Both the position numbers and the translations under genes were made by a program. 64,000 bases of DNA from Fictibacillus arsenicus (GTDB taxonomy: Bacteria > Bacillota > Bacilli > Bacillales > Fictibacillaceae), in NCBI RefSeq assembly GCF_001999465.1, contig NZ_MQMF01000004.1, positions 1 to 64,000 of the forward strand, given 5' to 3'. Shown here piece after piece: positions 7,206-16,851 of this stretch. Below the pieces are notes generated by a model. It had not been told where the DNA came from. It was given only the letters and a program-made list of their open reading frames with translations, and did not search any database. Numbering within the stretch: the stretch's first letter is position 1; every line of letters starts with the position of its first letter.

Positions 7206-8252
7206 ATGATGCACGTATCTGTTGATTTTTCACCTTTTAACGAAATGATGATCAGTCTTCACGTTATTCAAAACCCATCACACCATCCTTACAGAAAAGC
7301 TTGGGCAGAAAGAGCAGTAAACAAAATCCCTCAAGATCTCGCGCTGCTTATAAAGGAATGGGGCCCGCATTTTTATGACTGGATGTATTTTGTAAACATC
7401 CGAAACGAATTTCAATTCAACGAGGAAACAGTAGAAGAAGGAATTGAAAAGTTAGCAAGAGTTCCCGACTTAACTTTTGCTTATCTATTGCTTGGAGAGA
7501 GATATGGAACAGATAGCTTGCTGAAGTGGAAGAACAATCCGGCAACTGTCCCCCTCCACTCTATTGAAAAAGATATTCTACTAAGAACAGCCAGCTGGAA
7601 AAGCAGGTTTTGTGATTTCTTCTATGATTTCAACCGTCATCTGTTTGCCGAGGAGCTCTTCCGGATAACGCCTTGGATTGCAAGGGCATCTGACAATTTT
7701 AAGAAAGAACTCATGTCCTCAAAGATAGAAACATTAAACAGCATTCATCCCGATGTAACGGTTACGTCCGAAAATATAAAGATAAAAAAGAATGATGTGT
7801 ACACCTTTTCCTTTGAAGAGTTTCCTAGACTCGTCATCCAGCCGTCTACTTACGCAACACCTCACGTAATGCTTTGCTGCAACGAAGACCGGGTTGCAAT
7901 TGCTCTTCATGTGGCGGTTCCTGATTCAGAAAAAGACCAGGAGCCTCCTGAGGATTTAATCTCACTGTTAAAAGCACTCAGTGAACCAACACGTTTGAAG
8001 ATCTTGCAAGATCTTCTTCATCACCCATACAGCACGAAACAGCTTGCATACAAATTCGGACTAACCGAAGCAACTGTATCAAGTCATTTAAAACTATTAC
8101 TCTCTTGCGGCTTAGCGGAAACTCAAAGAAAAGGATATTACGTATTTTATACCGGAAAGCGTGACCGCTTGGAATCTTTAAGAACAGAAGTTACACAGTT
8201 CATGCAGCAGCCAGTCCTAGATGAGTATATCTTCATGCCTGATTTAACTTAA
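7206..8252 (+). CDS. ArsR-type HTH regulator with DUF5937-like N-domain
   Basis: A 348-residue two-part protein. The first 230 residues form a poorly characterised helical domain of the DUF5937 type. The last 90 carry an ArsR winged helix (LKALSEPTRLKILQDLLHH, then the recognition helix TEATVSSHLKLL). No ArsR metal-binding Cys motif is visible in the HTH. ATG 7206 follows a GGAGAGG site; ATG 7182 is an alternative. It is followed after 16 bases by two peptide-type permeases, so it probably regulates, or responds to the cargo of, that transporter. Signal unknown. Confidence 0.75.
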   Translation: MMHVSVDFSPFNEMMISLHVIQNPSHHPYRKAWAERAVNKIPQDLALLIKEWGPHFYDWMYFVNIRNEFQFNEETVEEGIEKLARVPDLTFAYLLLGERYGTDSLLKWKNNPATVPLHSIEKDILLRTASWKSRFCDFFYDFNRHLFAEELFRITPWIARASDNFKKELMSSKIETLNSIHPDVTVTSENIKIKKNDVYTFSFEEFPRLVIQPSTYATPHVMLCCNEDRVAIALHVAVPDSEKDQEPPEDLISLLKALSEPTRLKILQDLLHHPYSTKQLAYKFGLTEATVSSHLKLLLSCGLAETQRKGYYVFYTGKRDRLESLRTEVTQFMQQPVLDEYIFMPDLT

Positions 8253-8268
8253 AAAGGAGAGCCCTCAC

Positions 8269-9195
8269 ATGAGAAAAGTAATTTTAAATCTTCAACAATT
8301 ATTTTTACTATGCTCTAGCATTATCCTTATTGCTGCTGTTCCATCCTTTCTCGCTGGTGATGATGGTATTGAATTCAGTCTTTTAAGATACGGGGAGTCA
8401 GTAGCAGGGACACTTAAAAATCTCTTAAACCCAGACTCTCTTACACTATATATCCATTCTCAAAACATGATCTTAGAGCCTATGCCCGTGAACCTTTCCT
8501 ACGAATTCGTTAATGAGATCTATGAGATCCCTTTGTTTCCTGAGGTTTGGGATATTGTGATTTACACTTTATTCTTGCTGCTTATTAGCTTTGCAGCTGT
8601 GATCATACTTGCAGTTATGCTGGGCTGGTGTGCTGAACTTCTTCCTCCTTCATATAAGAGAGCAGCATTACGTATTAGCGAGTTTCTTGAAGCATTACCT
8701 GATTTATTTTTTGTATTTTGTATTCAGCTTGCTGTTGTATGGATCTATAAAAAGACGGGTTTTCTCGCAGCAAATCCTTTTACATCAAGCAGAGAACCCT
8801 CCATTTTGCTGCCCGTTATAACATTGAGCATTGTACCGGCTATTTATTTATTCCGGCTTCAACTTGTCTTATCCCAGACAGAAATAGAAAAAGACTACAT
8901 TACCTTTGCACGTTCAAAAGGACTTTCAAATTCACATATCGTCTTTCATCACCTTATAAAGAATACAATTTCCGAACTGTCTATACATCTTCCGTTTATC
9001 ATGCTCCTGCTTTTTAGTCAGATGATCATCCTGGAATATCTCTTTAATTTGAATGGGATTATACAAATTTTGCTTAGTGAACAGCCAGCTGCAACGAGGG
9101 CTGTGCTGCTGATGCTTATCGCATTTCCACTGTTTGCAGCGGTAAAAGGGATAAAATTGTTTATTAAGAAAGAGAGGATTTCAAATGCTGCATAA
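8269..9195 (+). CDS. DppB/OppB-like ABC permease (orphan pair, 1)
   Basis: A 308-residue inner-membrane permease of the BPD_transp_1 class with about six hydrophobic segments and the cytoplasmic EAA-type loop (ITFARSKGLSNSHIVFHHLIKN) that contacts the ATPase. It is more divergent than the app permeases at 16.9-18.8 kb. It overlaps the next gene by 11 bp and follows an ArsR-type regulator. No ATPase or binding protein accompanies the pair, so it must either borrow subunits or use ones encoded elsewhere. Confidence 0.78.
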   Translation: MRKVILNLQQLFLLCSSIILIAAVPSFLAGDDGIEFSLLRYGESVAGTLKNLLNPDSLTLYIHSQNMILEPMPVNLSYEFVNEIYEIPLFPEVWDIVIYTLFLLLISFAAVIILAVMLGWCAELLPPSYKRAALRISEFLEALPDLFFVFCIQLAVVWIYKKTGFLAANPFTSSREPSILLPVITLSIVPAIYLFRLQLVLSQTEIEKDYITFARSKGLSNSHIVFHHLIKNTISELSIHLPFIMLLLFSQMIILEYLFNLNGIIQILLSEQPAATRAVLLMLIAFPLFAAVKGIKLFIKKERISNAA

Positions 9196-10105
9196 GTTAA
9201 ACGCTTTTTATTCAGGAACAATTTTGCTGGCGATCATTCTATTATTAAGTATAACGGTACCCCTTTTTATGACCGAACCTTCTGTCCAGCAATTCAAGTA
9301 TAATTTCGATCAAAAGTCATTGAAAATCCCGCCGTTCAGTCCATCTGAAGAGCATTGGTTCGGTACCGACAGAAATGGCAAAGATTTATTTTATGTAATC
9401 GTGGATGGGGCAAAATATACGATCTTTTTCGCTTTTGTTATTACACTTGCAAGAATGCTGCTTTCATTTATAGGAGGACTTGTTTTTAAACGTTTGTTTA
9501 AAAAAAGCTGGGTGAGCGGCTTACTGCAGGGCTTTCAATTCGTACCTCAATCACTAATTGTATTGTTTGTTTTATCTCCGCTCCTTTTTTATGAGCTTAG
9601 AACTCAATCTGTTTTCAGTTATACAGAAACGTTGCTCATTCAGTTGTTTGTTCTTGTTGCAGTTGGGATTTTTCCATTAGGAAAAATAATTGCAGAAACA
9701 GCTGACTCACTATCTCAAAATGAATATGTGACTTGCGCAAAACACATGGGAGCTTCCCCATTGCAAATTACGGCACGTCATATTCTTCCGCATTTATGGC
9801 CACGTCTATTTGTTCTTGCAGGCAGGCAATTCTCACAAGTGCTAACTTTAATGCTTCACTTAGCTATCTATCATCTATTTATAGGAGGGGTTAAGATCAC
9901 TTCTGGTCAGGTGCATGACCAGTTTAATAACTTTGCGACTGTTTCGAACGAATGGACAGGGCTGATCAGCATGTATCACCGGGAATTAATGCTTGAGCCT
10001 TTTGTTGTCATGATTCCGGTAGCTGCGTATACCGTTTTGATTTTGTGTGTGAACGTTATGACGAAAAGTCTTGAGAAAAGCTTTGATAAACGGACTCTTT
10101 ATTAA
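9185..10105 (+). CDS. DppC/OppC-like ABC permease (orphan pair, 2)
   Basis: A 306-residue permease. The segment EEHWFGTDRNGKDLFYVIVDGA is the DppC/OppC N-terminal hallmark, and the EAA-type loop is VTCAKHMGASPLQITARHILPH. It overlaps the upstream permease by 11 bp, so the two are translationally coupled. Substrate unknown; DppBC-like heterodimers carry peptides, nickel or opine-type metallophores. The operon ends with a hairpin terminator and contains no ATP-binding gene. Confidence 0.78.
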   Translation: MLHKLNAFYSGTILLAIILLLSITVPLFMTEPSVQQFKYNFDQKSLKIPPFSPSEEHWFGTDRNGKDLFYVIVDGAKYTIFFAFVITLARMLLSFIGGLVFKRLFKKSWVSGLLQGFQFVPQSLIVLFVLSPLLFYELRTQSVFSYTETLLIQLFVLVAVGIFPLGKIIAETADSLSQNEYVTCAKHMGASPLQITARHILPHLWPRLFVLAGRQFSQVLTLMLHLAIYHLFIGGVKITSGQVHDQFNNFATVSNEWTGLISMYHRELMLEPFVVMIPVAAYTVLILCVNVMTKSLEKSFDKRTLY

Positions 10106-10108
10106 ACA

Positions 10109-10143
10109 AAAACCGCTCTCCTTTTTTCGGGAGAACGGTTTTC
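10109..10143. terminator. Bidirectional terminator
   Basis: AAACCG-CTCTCC / GGGAGA-ACGGTTT hairpin with T/A runs, between convergent permease genes. Confidence 0.8.
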
Positions 10144-10144
10144 T

Positions 10145-10930
10145 TTAGTTTCCTGCACCGCGGTATTTTGTAACACCAACATTCCACAAAGTTACGGCGA
10201 TCATAAAGAATACGAGTCCGACAACTGGTGTTAAGAAGGCATACGTATACCACTCTTTTCTTTCTAAAAAGTAAGAGGCAGGATATACCCCAACAAACGC
10301 AAAAGGCAGAATCCACGTCAGCACGTATTTAATGATTTTATTATAAATATCAACCGGATATCGTCCATAGTTGCCGATGTTATACATCATTGGCATGATA
10401 TCTGTACGCGAATCGGACCAAAATCCGATCGTCGCAAGGCTGATAAAGATACCTGCATATACCAGTGCTCCCCCTATGACAAGAAGCAGGAAGATGAACG
10501 GATCATACCAGCTGATCTCAAGACCCAGCTTGCCACCTGCATAAAACATAACGATCAATCCTGTCACTGCACCGAATAATGATTCAAGTTCCATCCGCTC
10601 CAGTACGATCTGAAACAGACTGTGAACAGGTCTCGTCAGAATACGGTCCATCTCTCCTTTTACAATATAACGGTCTGTAAAATCCCATATATTAAAGAAG
10701 GAAGAAAAAATCGCAAACGGCACAAGGAAGAATCCATAGATAAAGATCATCTCATCCTTGCTCCACCCTGCTAGCAGTGTCGTATGTCCGAAGACAACAA
10801 GGATAAACACGAGGTTAACCGCCTGAAAAAGAAAATCAGAAAAAATCTCTACGACCATATCTGCTCGATAAGTTAGCCTAGTTTTTAAATATTGTCCTGC
10901 ATATTGAAAAAAGATCGATAAATATTCCAT
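10145..10930 (-). CDS. ABC-2 type exporter permease
   Basis: A 261-residue ABC-2 family membrane protein with about six hydrophobic helices (for example 30-50, 61-80, 114-135, 146-170, 200-222, 230-252). It is the last gene of a three-gene minus-strand operon (ATPase, permease, permease). Together they form a DrrAB/NatAB-like efflux transporter. The cargo cannot be predicted; such trios export drugs, lipids or Na+. Confidence 0.85.
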   Translation of the reverse strand: MEYLSIFFQYAGQYLKTRLTYRADMVVEIFSDFLFQAVNLVFILVVFGHTTLLAGWSKDEMIFIYGFFLVPFAIFSSFFNIWDFTDRYIVKGEMDRILTRPVHSLFQIVLERMELESLFGAVTGLIVMFYAGGKLGLEISWYDPFIFLLLVIGGALVYAGIFISLATIGFWSDSRTDIMPMMYNIGNYGRYPVDIYNKIIKYVLTWILPFAFVGVYPASYFLERKEWYTYAFLTPVVGLVFFMIAVTLWNVGVTKYRGAGN

Positions 10931-10936
10931 CCGCTT

Positions 10937-11728
10937 CTATCCCCCTTGAACCACAAGCTGGCGCTTTGCTAAAATCCAGAGCACATACACAGGAATAATT
11001 AATATAGCTGACCATACCGCCTGATTGATTAAAGCTTCAAATACTTGAGAGCCTTTAAACCCTTCAGTAAAAATCATGCTCGGAATGTAACTGATCCCTT
11101 GAAACGGAAGATAGCTCATAATATTCTGCGCCCACATCGGATAAAAACTAAGCGGCAGGATCAGCCCTGAGAAAAGATCGATCACAACACGCTTTGCTCG
11201 AATCAGTCCGTCGTTATTAAATAAGAAGAACGTTGCAATGCCGGCAAGCAGATTGATTTGTGTGTTAATAATGAAGCTGAATCCGATCGATATAAAGAAG
11301 TAAATCCAAGTCCCAGCGTTCGCTGACAGCTCAACTGGGAAAACGAGTGCCACGATAACCATGCCTGGAACCGAAAAGAACAGTAATCTGAAGATCCCTT
11401 CCCCTAGTCCCTGCATCATCTTCATATTTAAATAAGGATAGGGACGAACCATCTCAATCGCTACTTTCCCTTCTTTAATTTCCATCGCAATCTCACGGTC
11501 GATGTTATTAAAATAAAAGGCTCTAGCCATCCAAGCTACTGCAATATAAGTGGTCATCTGTGTGATCGACAGACCCTGAATGTTTTCTTTCCCGCCATAA
11601 ATCGCGCTCCACAAAAAGTAATAAGCACCGATGTTGATGCTGTAGATTAAAATTCCGCTGTAATAGTTTGTTCGATAAGCCAGCATCATTAAAAAGCGGA
11701 TGCGGATCATTTCTATATACTTACCCAT
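10937..11728 (-). CDS. ABC-2 type exporter permease, second subunit
   Basis: A 263-residue ABC-2 membrane protein with about six helices. ATG 11728 is preferred because AAGGTG precedes it; a GTG at 11740 is possible. The start lies inside the 3' end of the ATPase gene (8 bp overlap), showing translational coupling. It pairs with the permease encoded 6 bp downstream to form the membrane channel of the exporter. Confidence 0.85.
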   Translation of the reverse strand: MGKYIEMIRIRFLMMLAYRTNYYSGILIYSINIGAYYFLWSAIYGGKENIQGLSITQMTTYIAVAWMARAFYFNNIDREIAMEIKEGKVAIEMVRPYPYLNMKMMQGLGEGIFRLLFFSVPGMVIVALVFPVELSANAGTWIYFFISIGFSFIINTQINLLAGIATFFLFNNDGLIRAKRVVIDLFSGLILPLSFYPMWAQNIMSYLPFQGISYIPSMIFTEGFKGSQVFEALINQAVWSAILIIPVYVLWILAKRQLVVQGG

Positions 11729-12737
11729 GGCGAACAGCACCTTCTACATAGATGTTACGGATGATTTCTTCAGTCGAGATCTCAAGGATCTTTAAATCTG
11801 CAATCTTTTTTACAGCCGTAACCTTCCCGATAACTCCTGATATTACCGTTTCATCACTATCGACAGAAGCGATCCAGATAAGGTCGCTTTCCCCTTGTTC
11901 CCAAACCACGAGGTGATCTTTTGTTAAGTTCTGCAATTCTTCCAAGGTTGCCTTTTCACTAAACTGGAACTGAATCTGTTTTCCTTCTGCCCAGTTTTCA
12001 CGAAGTTCTTTTAAGGGACCATCATAAATGATCTTTCCTTCATCGAGCATAACTACCCGCTCACAAAGAGCTTCGATATCTGAGAGGTCATGTGTCGTTA
12101 AAAGAATCGTCGTTCCATACTTTTCGTTGATTCGCTTTAAGAACTCACGAATCTTTAGTTTTACAAGTACATCGAGACCGATTGTCGGCTCATCTAAAAA
12201 CAGCAGCGGCGGATTGTGAATAAGAGCTGCTGCCAATTCACAGCGCATTCTTTGTCCGAGTGACAGCTTTCGAACTGGCTTATCAAGAAGCGGTCCGATA
12301 TCGAGCGTTTCGATCACATCTTTCATATGCTCTTCATATTGCTGATCAGGCACATTGTAGATTTTCTTTAACAGCCTGAACGATTCCTGAACCGCGATAT
12401 CCCACCAAAGCTGTGAACGCTGGCCGAATACAACCCCAATTGTCTTAACGAATTTCTCCCGCTCTTTATGCGGATTCATGCCATTTACAACAATCTTACC
12501 GTCAGTCGGTGTTAAGATGCCTGTAAGCATTTTTATTGAAGTAGACTTACCTGCTCCGTTTTCACCAATATATCCGACCATCTCTCCTCTTTTAATAGAA
12601 AAAGAAATATCATCAACTGCTGTTTTTATCGTGTAGTTTCGTGTAAAAAGATCACGAAACGCCCCCTTCAAACCTTGCCGGCTCGAATAGGACTTAAACT
12701 CTTTCTTCAAATTCTGAACATCTATAATATTCTCCAT
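11721..12737 (-). CDS. ABC exporter ATP-binding protein
   Basis: A 338-residue ATPase with Walker A GENGAGKST, Q-loop, signature LSLGQRMRCELA, Walker B LLFLDEPTIGLD and switch His in LTTHDLSD. After the nucleotide-binding domain (about residues 1-240) there is a C-terminal extension of about 90 residues common in DrrA/NatA-type exporters. ATG 12737 has GGAGG upstream; a longer frame to 12833 would add a hydrophobic, non-family extension. First gene of the exporter operon. Confidence 0.9.
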   Translation of the reverse strand: MENIIDVQNLKKEFKSYSSRQGLKGAFRDLFTRNYTIKTAVDDISFSIKRGEMVGYIGENGAGKSTSIKMLTGILTPTDGKIVVNGMNPHKEREKFVKTIGVVFGQRSQLWWDIAVQESFRLLKKIYNVPDQQYEEHMKDVIETLDIGPLLDKPVRKLSLGQRMRCELAAALIHNPPLLFLDEPTIGLDVLVKLKIREFLKRINEKYGTTILLTTHDLSDIEALCERVVMLDEGKIIYDGPLKELRENWAEGKQIQFQFSEKATLEELQNLTKDHLVVWEQGESDLIWIASVDSDETVISGVIGKVTAVKKIADLKILEISTEEIIRNIYVEGAVRHG

Positions 12738-12870
12738 ATAATGAAGCCTCCAAAATAAATAAAACTTGATGATAAGCCTTAATAAAAGATAAAAAGAATG
12801 AATAAATGATAAACAATGCCCATAATTTTGCAAAGCAAAATTTAGAATTTCCTTTAGAGAAATTCACACT

Positions 12871-12885
12871 AGGATAGTTTATCCT
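12871..12885. promoter_or_regulatory. Inverted repeat between the exporter operon and gsaB
   Basis: AGGATA-GTT-TATCCT, a perfect 6-3-6 dyad in the divergent region between the exporter ATPase gene and gsaB. It could be an operator for either. A TACAAT -10-like hexamer for gsaB lies at about 12963. Function is unproven. Confidence 0.3.
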
Positions 12886-13014
12886 ATCCTTCTTCTAAAA
12901 CTCAAATAGTTGAGAACGTACGGTACAGTTTTCCAGTCCTGTCTCCACAAGCTTTTCATGCTACAATACTAGTTGTACTCAAGGTTTATTAGTCTATTAG
13001 GAGGAATTATAGAT

Positions 13015-14301
13015 ATGAATCACTCTCGATCTGAAGCTCTTTATGATGAAGCTCTCTTACATATTGTCGGCGGTGTAAACAGCCCTTCTCGTTCATTTAA
13101 AGCAGTTGGAGGCGGTGCGCCGGTTTTCATGGAACGCGCTGAAGGTGCTTATTTTTGGGATGAGGACGGCAATCGCTACATCGATTACTTAGCTGCTTAT
13201 GGACCTATTATTACTGGACATGCTCACCCGCATATAACAAAAGCTATCGTTAAGGCTGCTGAAAACGGCGTTCTTTATGGGACACCTACTGCACTTGAAG
13301 TTAAATTTGCAAAAATGCTGAAAGAAGCCATGCCAGCAATGGACAAAGTCCGCTTTGTAAACTCTGGAACTGAAGCTGTTATGACGACGATCCGTGTTGC
13401 CCGTGCTTATACCGGCCGCGATAAGATCATTAAATTCGCAGGCTGCTACCACGGTCATTCAGATTTAGTCCTTGTTGCTGCCGGCTCTGGTCCGTCCACA
13501 CTTGGTACCCCAGATTCTGCAGGTGTTCCGAAAAGTATCGCAAAAGAAGTGATCACGGTTCCATTTAACGATGTTGATGCTTACCGTGCTGCCATGGACA
13601 AATGGGGCGACCAGATTGCGGCTGTCCTTGTAGAACCAATCGTTGGGAATTTCGGAATCGTTGAGCCGAAAGAAGGATTTTTACAAGCTGTTAATGACAT
13701 TACTCACGAGCATGGCGCTCTCGTAATTTACGATGAAGTTATAACTGCCTTCCGTTTTATGTATGGAGGTGCTCAGGATTTACTTGGAGTTAAACCAGAC
13801 ATGACAGCACTCGGTAAAATTATCGGCGGCGGACTTCCAATCGGTGCATACGGCGGCAAAAAAGAGATCATGGAAAAAGTAGCACCGCTCGGACCTGCGT
13901 ATCAAGCAGGAACGATGGCTGGAAATCCTGCTTCCATTTCAGCAGGAATTGCCTGCTTGGAAGTACTGCAGCAAGAAGGTGTATATGAGGAGATGGATCG
14001 TTTAGGTGCAATTCTTGAAAAAGGATTGATGGAACAAGCTGCGAAACATAGCGTTTCCGTAAGCATCAACCGCTTGAAAGGTGCATTAACTCTTTATTTT
14101 ACAGATGAAAAAATCGTTAATTATGAGCAAGCTGAAGCAACAGATGGAGAAATATTCGGAAGATATTTTAAACAGATGCTTAACGAAGGCGTCAACCTTG
14201 CTCCTTCCAAGTATGAAGCGATGTTCTTAACGACTGCTCATACGGAAGATGACGTTATCGCAACGATTGAAGCAGCTGGAAAAGCATTCAGCAGACTTTA
14301 A
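13015..14301 (+). CDS. gsaB: Glutamate-1-semialdehyde 2,1-aminomutase 2
   Basis: A 428-residue PLP enzyme (class III aminotransferase fold) that converts glutamate-1-semialdehyde to 5-aminolevulinate in the C5 haem/B12 precursor pathway. The PLP lysine is K268 in [10 protein letters not shown]. The motifs NSGTEAVMT and YHGHSD are typical of the enzyme. ATG 13015 follows AGGAGG. B. subtilis has two copies, hemL and gsaB; synteny with ygaE, ygaD and perR marks this one as gsaB. It carries its own terminator. Confidence 0.93.
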   Translation: MNHSRSEALYDEALLHIVGGVNSPSRSFKAVGGGAPVFMERAEGAYFWDEDGNRYIDYLAAYGPIITGHAHPHITKAIVKAAENGVLYGTPTALEVKFAKMLKEAMPAMDKVRFVNSGTEAVMTTIRVARAYTGRDKIIKFAGCYHGHSDLVLVAAGSGPSTLGTPDSAGVPKSIAKEVITVPFNDVDAYRAAMDKWGDQIAAVLVEPIVGNFGIVEPKEGFLQAVNDITHEHGALVIYDEVITAFRFMYGGAQDLLGVKPDMTALGKIIGGGLPIGAYGGKKEIMEKVAPLGPAYQAGTMAGNPASISAGIACLEVLQQEGVYEEMDRLGAILEKGLMEQAAKHSVSVSINRLKGALTLYFTDEKIVNYEQAEATDGEIFGRYFKQMLNEGVNLAPSKYEAMFLTTAHTEDDVIATIEAAGKAFSRL

Positions 14302-14318
14302 TAATTTTAGTAGTATGA

Positions 14319-14349
14319 AGAATCCGTCTCAGCACGGATTCTTTTTTTG
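14319..14349 (+). terminator. Terminator of gsaB
   Basis: GAATCCGT / ACGGATTC hairpin followed by seven T residues. Confidence 0.85.
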
Positions 14350-14512
14350 TTTTAGGGGAAAACAAGTAATAAATACCGGCACCTTTTCATACGGTATGTA
14401 AGTCTGTAATTTTCACAATTTGTTAACACACTCTGACTTGATTAAACTCAAAAAACAGTTTATAGTGTTTGAGATTATTAACATTTTTTATGAGAAAGGA
14501 ATTATCGTAGTT

Positions 14513-15583
14513 ATGAAATTAGGAGCCCGAATGATTAAAACGGGTTTAGCCATATCGTTATCGATCTACCTGGCGATGATGTTTCAACTGGATCAGCCGG
14601 TTTATGCGGCTATCGCTGCAACATTCGCGATTCAGCCATCCATCTACAGGTCGTATCAAACCATTTTGGAGCAGATTCAAGGGAATCTTGTAGGTGCAAT
14701 CTTTGCTATTATTTTTGTTGTTTTGCTAGGTAATAACCCGTTTGTAATTGGATTTGTCGTTGTACTCGTTATCGCAGCCAACTTAAAGATGAAAATTGAA
14801 AAAACAATACCGTTATCAATTGTTACGGTAATTGTGATCATGGAGAGCCACACAGAGAACTTTATTGGTTTTGCTGTGGACCGGTTTTTGCTTATTATGC
14901 TGGGTGTCCTATCCGCATTCTTAGTAAACCTGGTATTCATGCCTCCTAAATACGAAACAAAGTTGTATTATAAGATCTCAGGTCATACCGATGAAATTAT
15001 TAAGTGGATTCGTATGGTTACAAGACACGCATCAGAACATAATGCGATTAAGGAAGATTTGACTCATCTAAAAGAAAACCGCTATAAGATGGATCAATAC
15101 TATTTATTATATAAAGAAGAACGAACTTATTTCAGGACGAACAAATATTCAAAAACACGGAAGCTTGTACTTTACAGGCAGATGATCCAGACGACCAACA
15201 AAGCTCTGGAGCTGCTGAAGAGCCTGCACCGGCATGAGAACGAATTATATAACATGCCTGAACCGCTTCAAGAACTGATTCAGCTGAAGCTCGATGGATT
15301 AACGAACTTCCACGAACAGATGCTGCTTAAATACACAGATAAAATCAGAGCACAGCATACACTCGACATGGACGACGAAATCAGCAAGAAGGCTCTTATG
15401 AAATGCATCATGAGCTATTACAAAAGTCCTGATAACGAAGAGTGGATTGAGCTATTCCCTGTATTCGCGCTGATCATCGATTACAGTGACCAGCTCGAAC
15501 ATCTGAACACATTGGTAGAAAGCTTTAAAAACTACCACCAGGACGACAGCGAAGTTCAATTAGATCAGCGGTTTGAGGACTAG
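14513..15583 (+). CDS. ygaE: Aromatic acid exporter family membrane protein (YgaE-like)
   Basis: A 356-residue protein of the ArAE/UPF0421 type. The N-terminal 150 residues hold four to six closely spaced hydrophobic helices, and the remaining 200 residues are a charged, helical cytosolic domain. ATG 14513 has AAAGGA upstream; the frame remains open further upstream without a ribosome site. It lies directly after gsaB as in B. subtilis. The substrate is unknown; the family name comes from weak similarity to aromatic-acid efflux proteins. Confidence 0.8.
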   Translation: MKLGARMIKTGLAISLSIYLAMMFQLDQPVYAAIAATFAIQPSIYRSYQTILEQIQGNLVGAIFAIIFVVLLGNNPFVIGFVVVLVIAANLKMKIEKTIPLSIVTVIVIMESHTENFIGFAVDRFLLIMLGVLSAFLVNLVFMPPKYETKLYYKISGHTDEIIKWIRMVTRHASEHNAIKEDLTHLKENRYKMDQYYLLYKEERTYFRTNKYSKTRKLVLYRQMIQTTNKALELLKSLHRHENELYNMPEPLQELIQLKLDGLTNFHEQMLLKYTDKIRAQHTLDMDDEISKKALMKCIMSYYKSPDNEEWIELFPVFALIIDYSDQLEHLNTLVESFKNYHQDDSEVQLDQRFED

Positions 15584-15600
15584 ATGAAGATGTAAGGAGA

Positions 15601-15630
15601 CCAGCCCTTTTTGTGGGGGCTGGTTTTTTT
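15601..15630 (+). terminator. Terminator after ygaE
   Basis: CCAGCCC / GGGCTGG hairpin followed by a run of T. Confidence 0.85.
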
Positions 15631-15708
15631 GTTGGCGGATTGCGTAGGCTGACAGTTGGCGGACTCTTGCCATCTGGTAGGCTGAAATATCAATATATTA
15701 CTACTTTA

Positions 15709-15782
15709 GGTGAAATTATTGATTACTTTGGTGAAATTATCGTCCTTTAAGGTGAAATTATGGGCACTTTCTTTCAAATTAT
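15709..15782. repeat. 21-bp period array, GGTGAAATTAT type
   Basis: The 11-mer GGTGAAATTAT starts at 15709, 15730 and 15751, with a decayed copy (TTTCAAATTAT) at 15772, so every step is exactly 21 bases. The remaining 10 bases of each unit vary. It lies between the ygaE terminator and the NERD gene. Confidence 0.75.
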
Positions 15783-15876
15783 CTAGATTTATCGCTTATT
15801 ATGATGATTTTACCTTTTGCACTTAAATCAAGCTTAACGGCAGAATAAAGAAAGATTTTATAAAGGAGGTATTTTT

Positions 15877-16851
15877 ATTAAAAACGAGAGAAAAACACCG
15901 ATTTTTATTACCAAATTATCAAAATTAATCAGGCGCATTCCACAATCTCATCATAGGCTGTATGAACTTCAAGAAAAATTAAGAAATCATACATCTGGCT
16001 ATAAAGGCGAACAATCTTTAGACTATTTTTATCGTTATTTACCGAGTGATGTCCATTTACTGCACGGAATTCGCATCCTGCACGATGGCTATTATTTTCA
16101 AATGGATACCATATTCATTACTTCTAGTTTCCTTACTATAGTTGAGGTGAAAAATTTAACTGGCTCACTATTTTTTGATAACCGCTTCTCCCAACTCATA
16201 CGAACTTATGACGACAAAAGAGATTCCTTTTCTAATCCAATCGAACAGGTTAACCGTCAAAAGTATCATCTTTCCAAGATTCTCGAACAAAATAAAATCC
16301 CTTCAGTTCCTATAGAAACACTGGTGGTCATCACTCATCCATCCGCAATCATTGATGCCTCTCCCACTTATAAGGAAGCGTCGGAAATAGTAATTAAAAG
16401 TTCAAGTCTGCCACATAAATTTGAAAGTCTTACCTCAAAATATCCCACTCCTATTCTTACACAAAAGCAGATAAAGAAATTAATAAAATACCTTTCTAAA
16501 ACAAGCTCTTTATACAATCCAGATGTTTGTGAACTATTTCAAATAAATAAAGATGATCTTATCAGAGGTGTACTTTGTCAAAGTTGTACTCCGTCTCTTA
16601 TGCACTATAATCGGGGTTCTTGGTATTGTTCTATATGTCATTCTTCATCGAAAACTGCACATATTGAAGCATTAGAGGATTATGCGTGTTTAATTTCTAT
16701 CAACATTACAACAAAGGAGTGCAGAGACTATTTAAAACTATCTTCTAACAAACAGGCGTATCAAATCTTGTGTTCTCTGAATCTGCCCTATACCGGCAAC
16801 AGAAAATCCCGCCATTACCACCTAGCTCCTCTCCTAGAAAAAGAGCATTAA
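15877..16851 (+). CDS. NERD-domain protein, probable AUU start
   Basis: A 324-residue protein with a nuclease-related (NERD) domain at about residues 50-170. GYKGEQSLDYFY and IVEVKN (Glu-x-Lys of the restriction-fold core) are visible. A C-terminal zinc-ribbon-like region has CQSC and CSIC pairs. No ATG, GTG or TTG exists in frame before residue 76, which is inside the domain. The frame is open back to an ATT at 15877, placed 6 bases after a perfect AAAGGAGGT. I infer an AUU start. NERD proteins are thought to act on DNA; the real function is unknown. Transcribed alone. Confidence 0.75.
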   Translation: MKNERKTPIFITKLSKLIRRIPQSHHRLYELQEKLRNHTSGYKGEQSLDYFYRYLPSDVHLLHGIRILHDGYYFQMDTIFITSSFLTIVEVKNLTGSLFFDNRFSQLIRTYDDKRDSFSNPIEQVNRQKYHLSKILEQNKIPSVPIETLVVITHPSAIIDASPTYKEASEIVIKSSSLPHKFESLTSKYPTPILTQKQIKKLIKYLSKTSSLYNPDVCELFQINKDDLIRGVLCQSCTPSLMHYNRGSWYCSICHSSSKTAHIEALEDYACLISINITTKECRDYLKLSSNKQAYQILCSLNLPYTGNRKSRHYHLAPLLEKEH

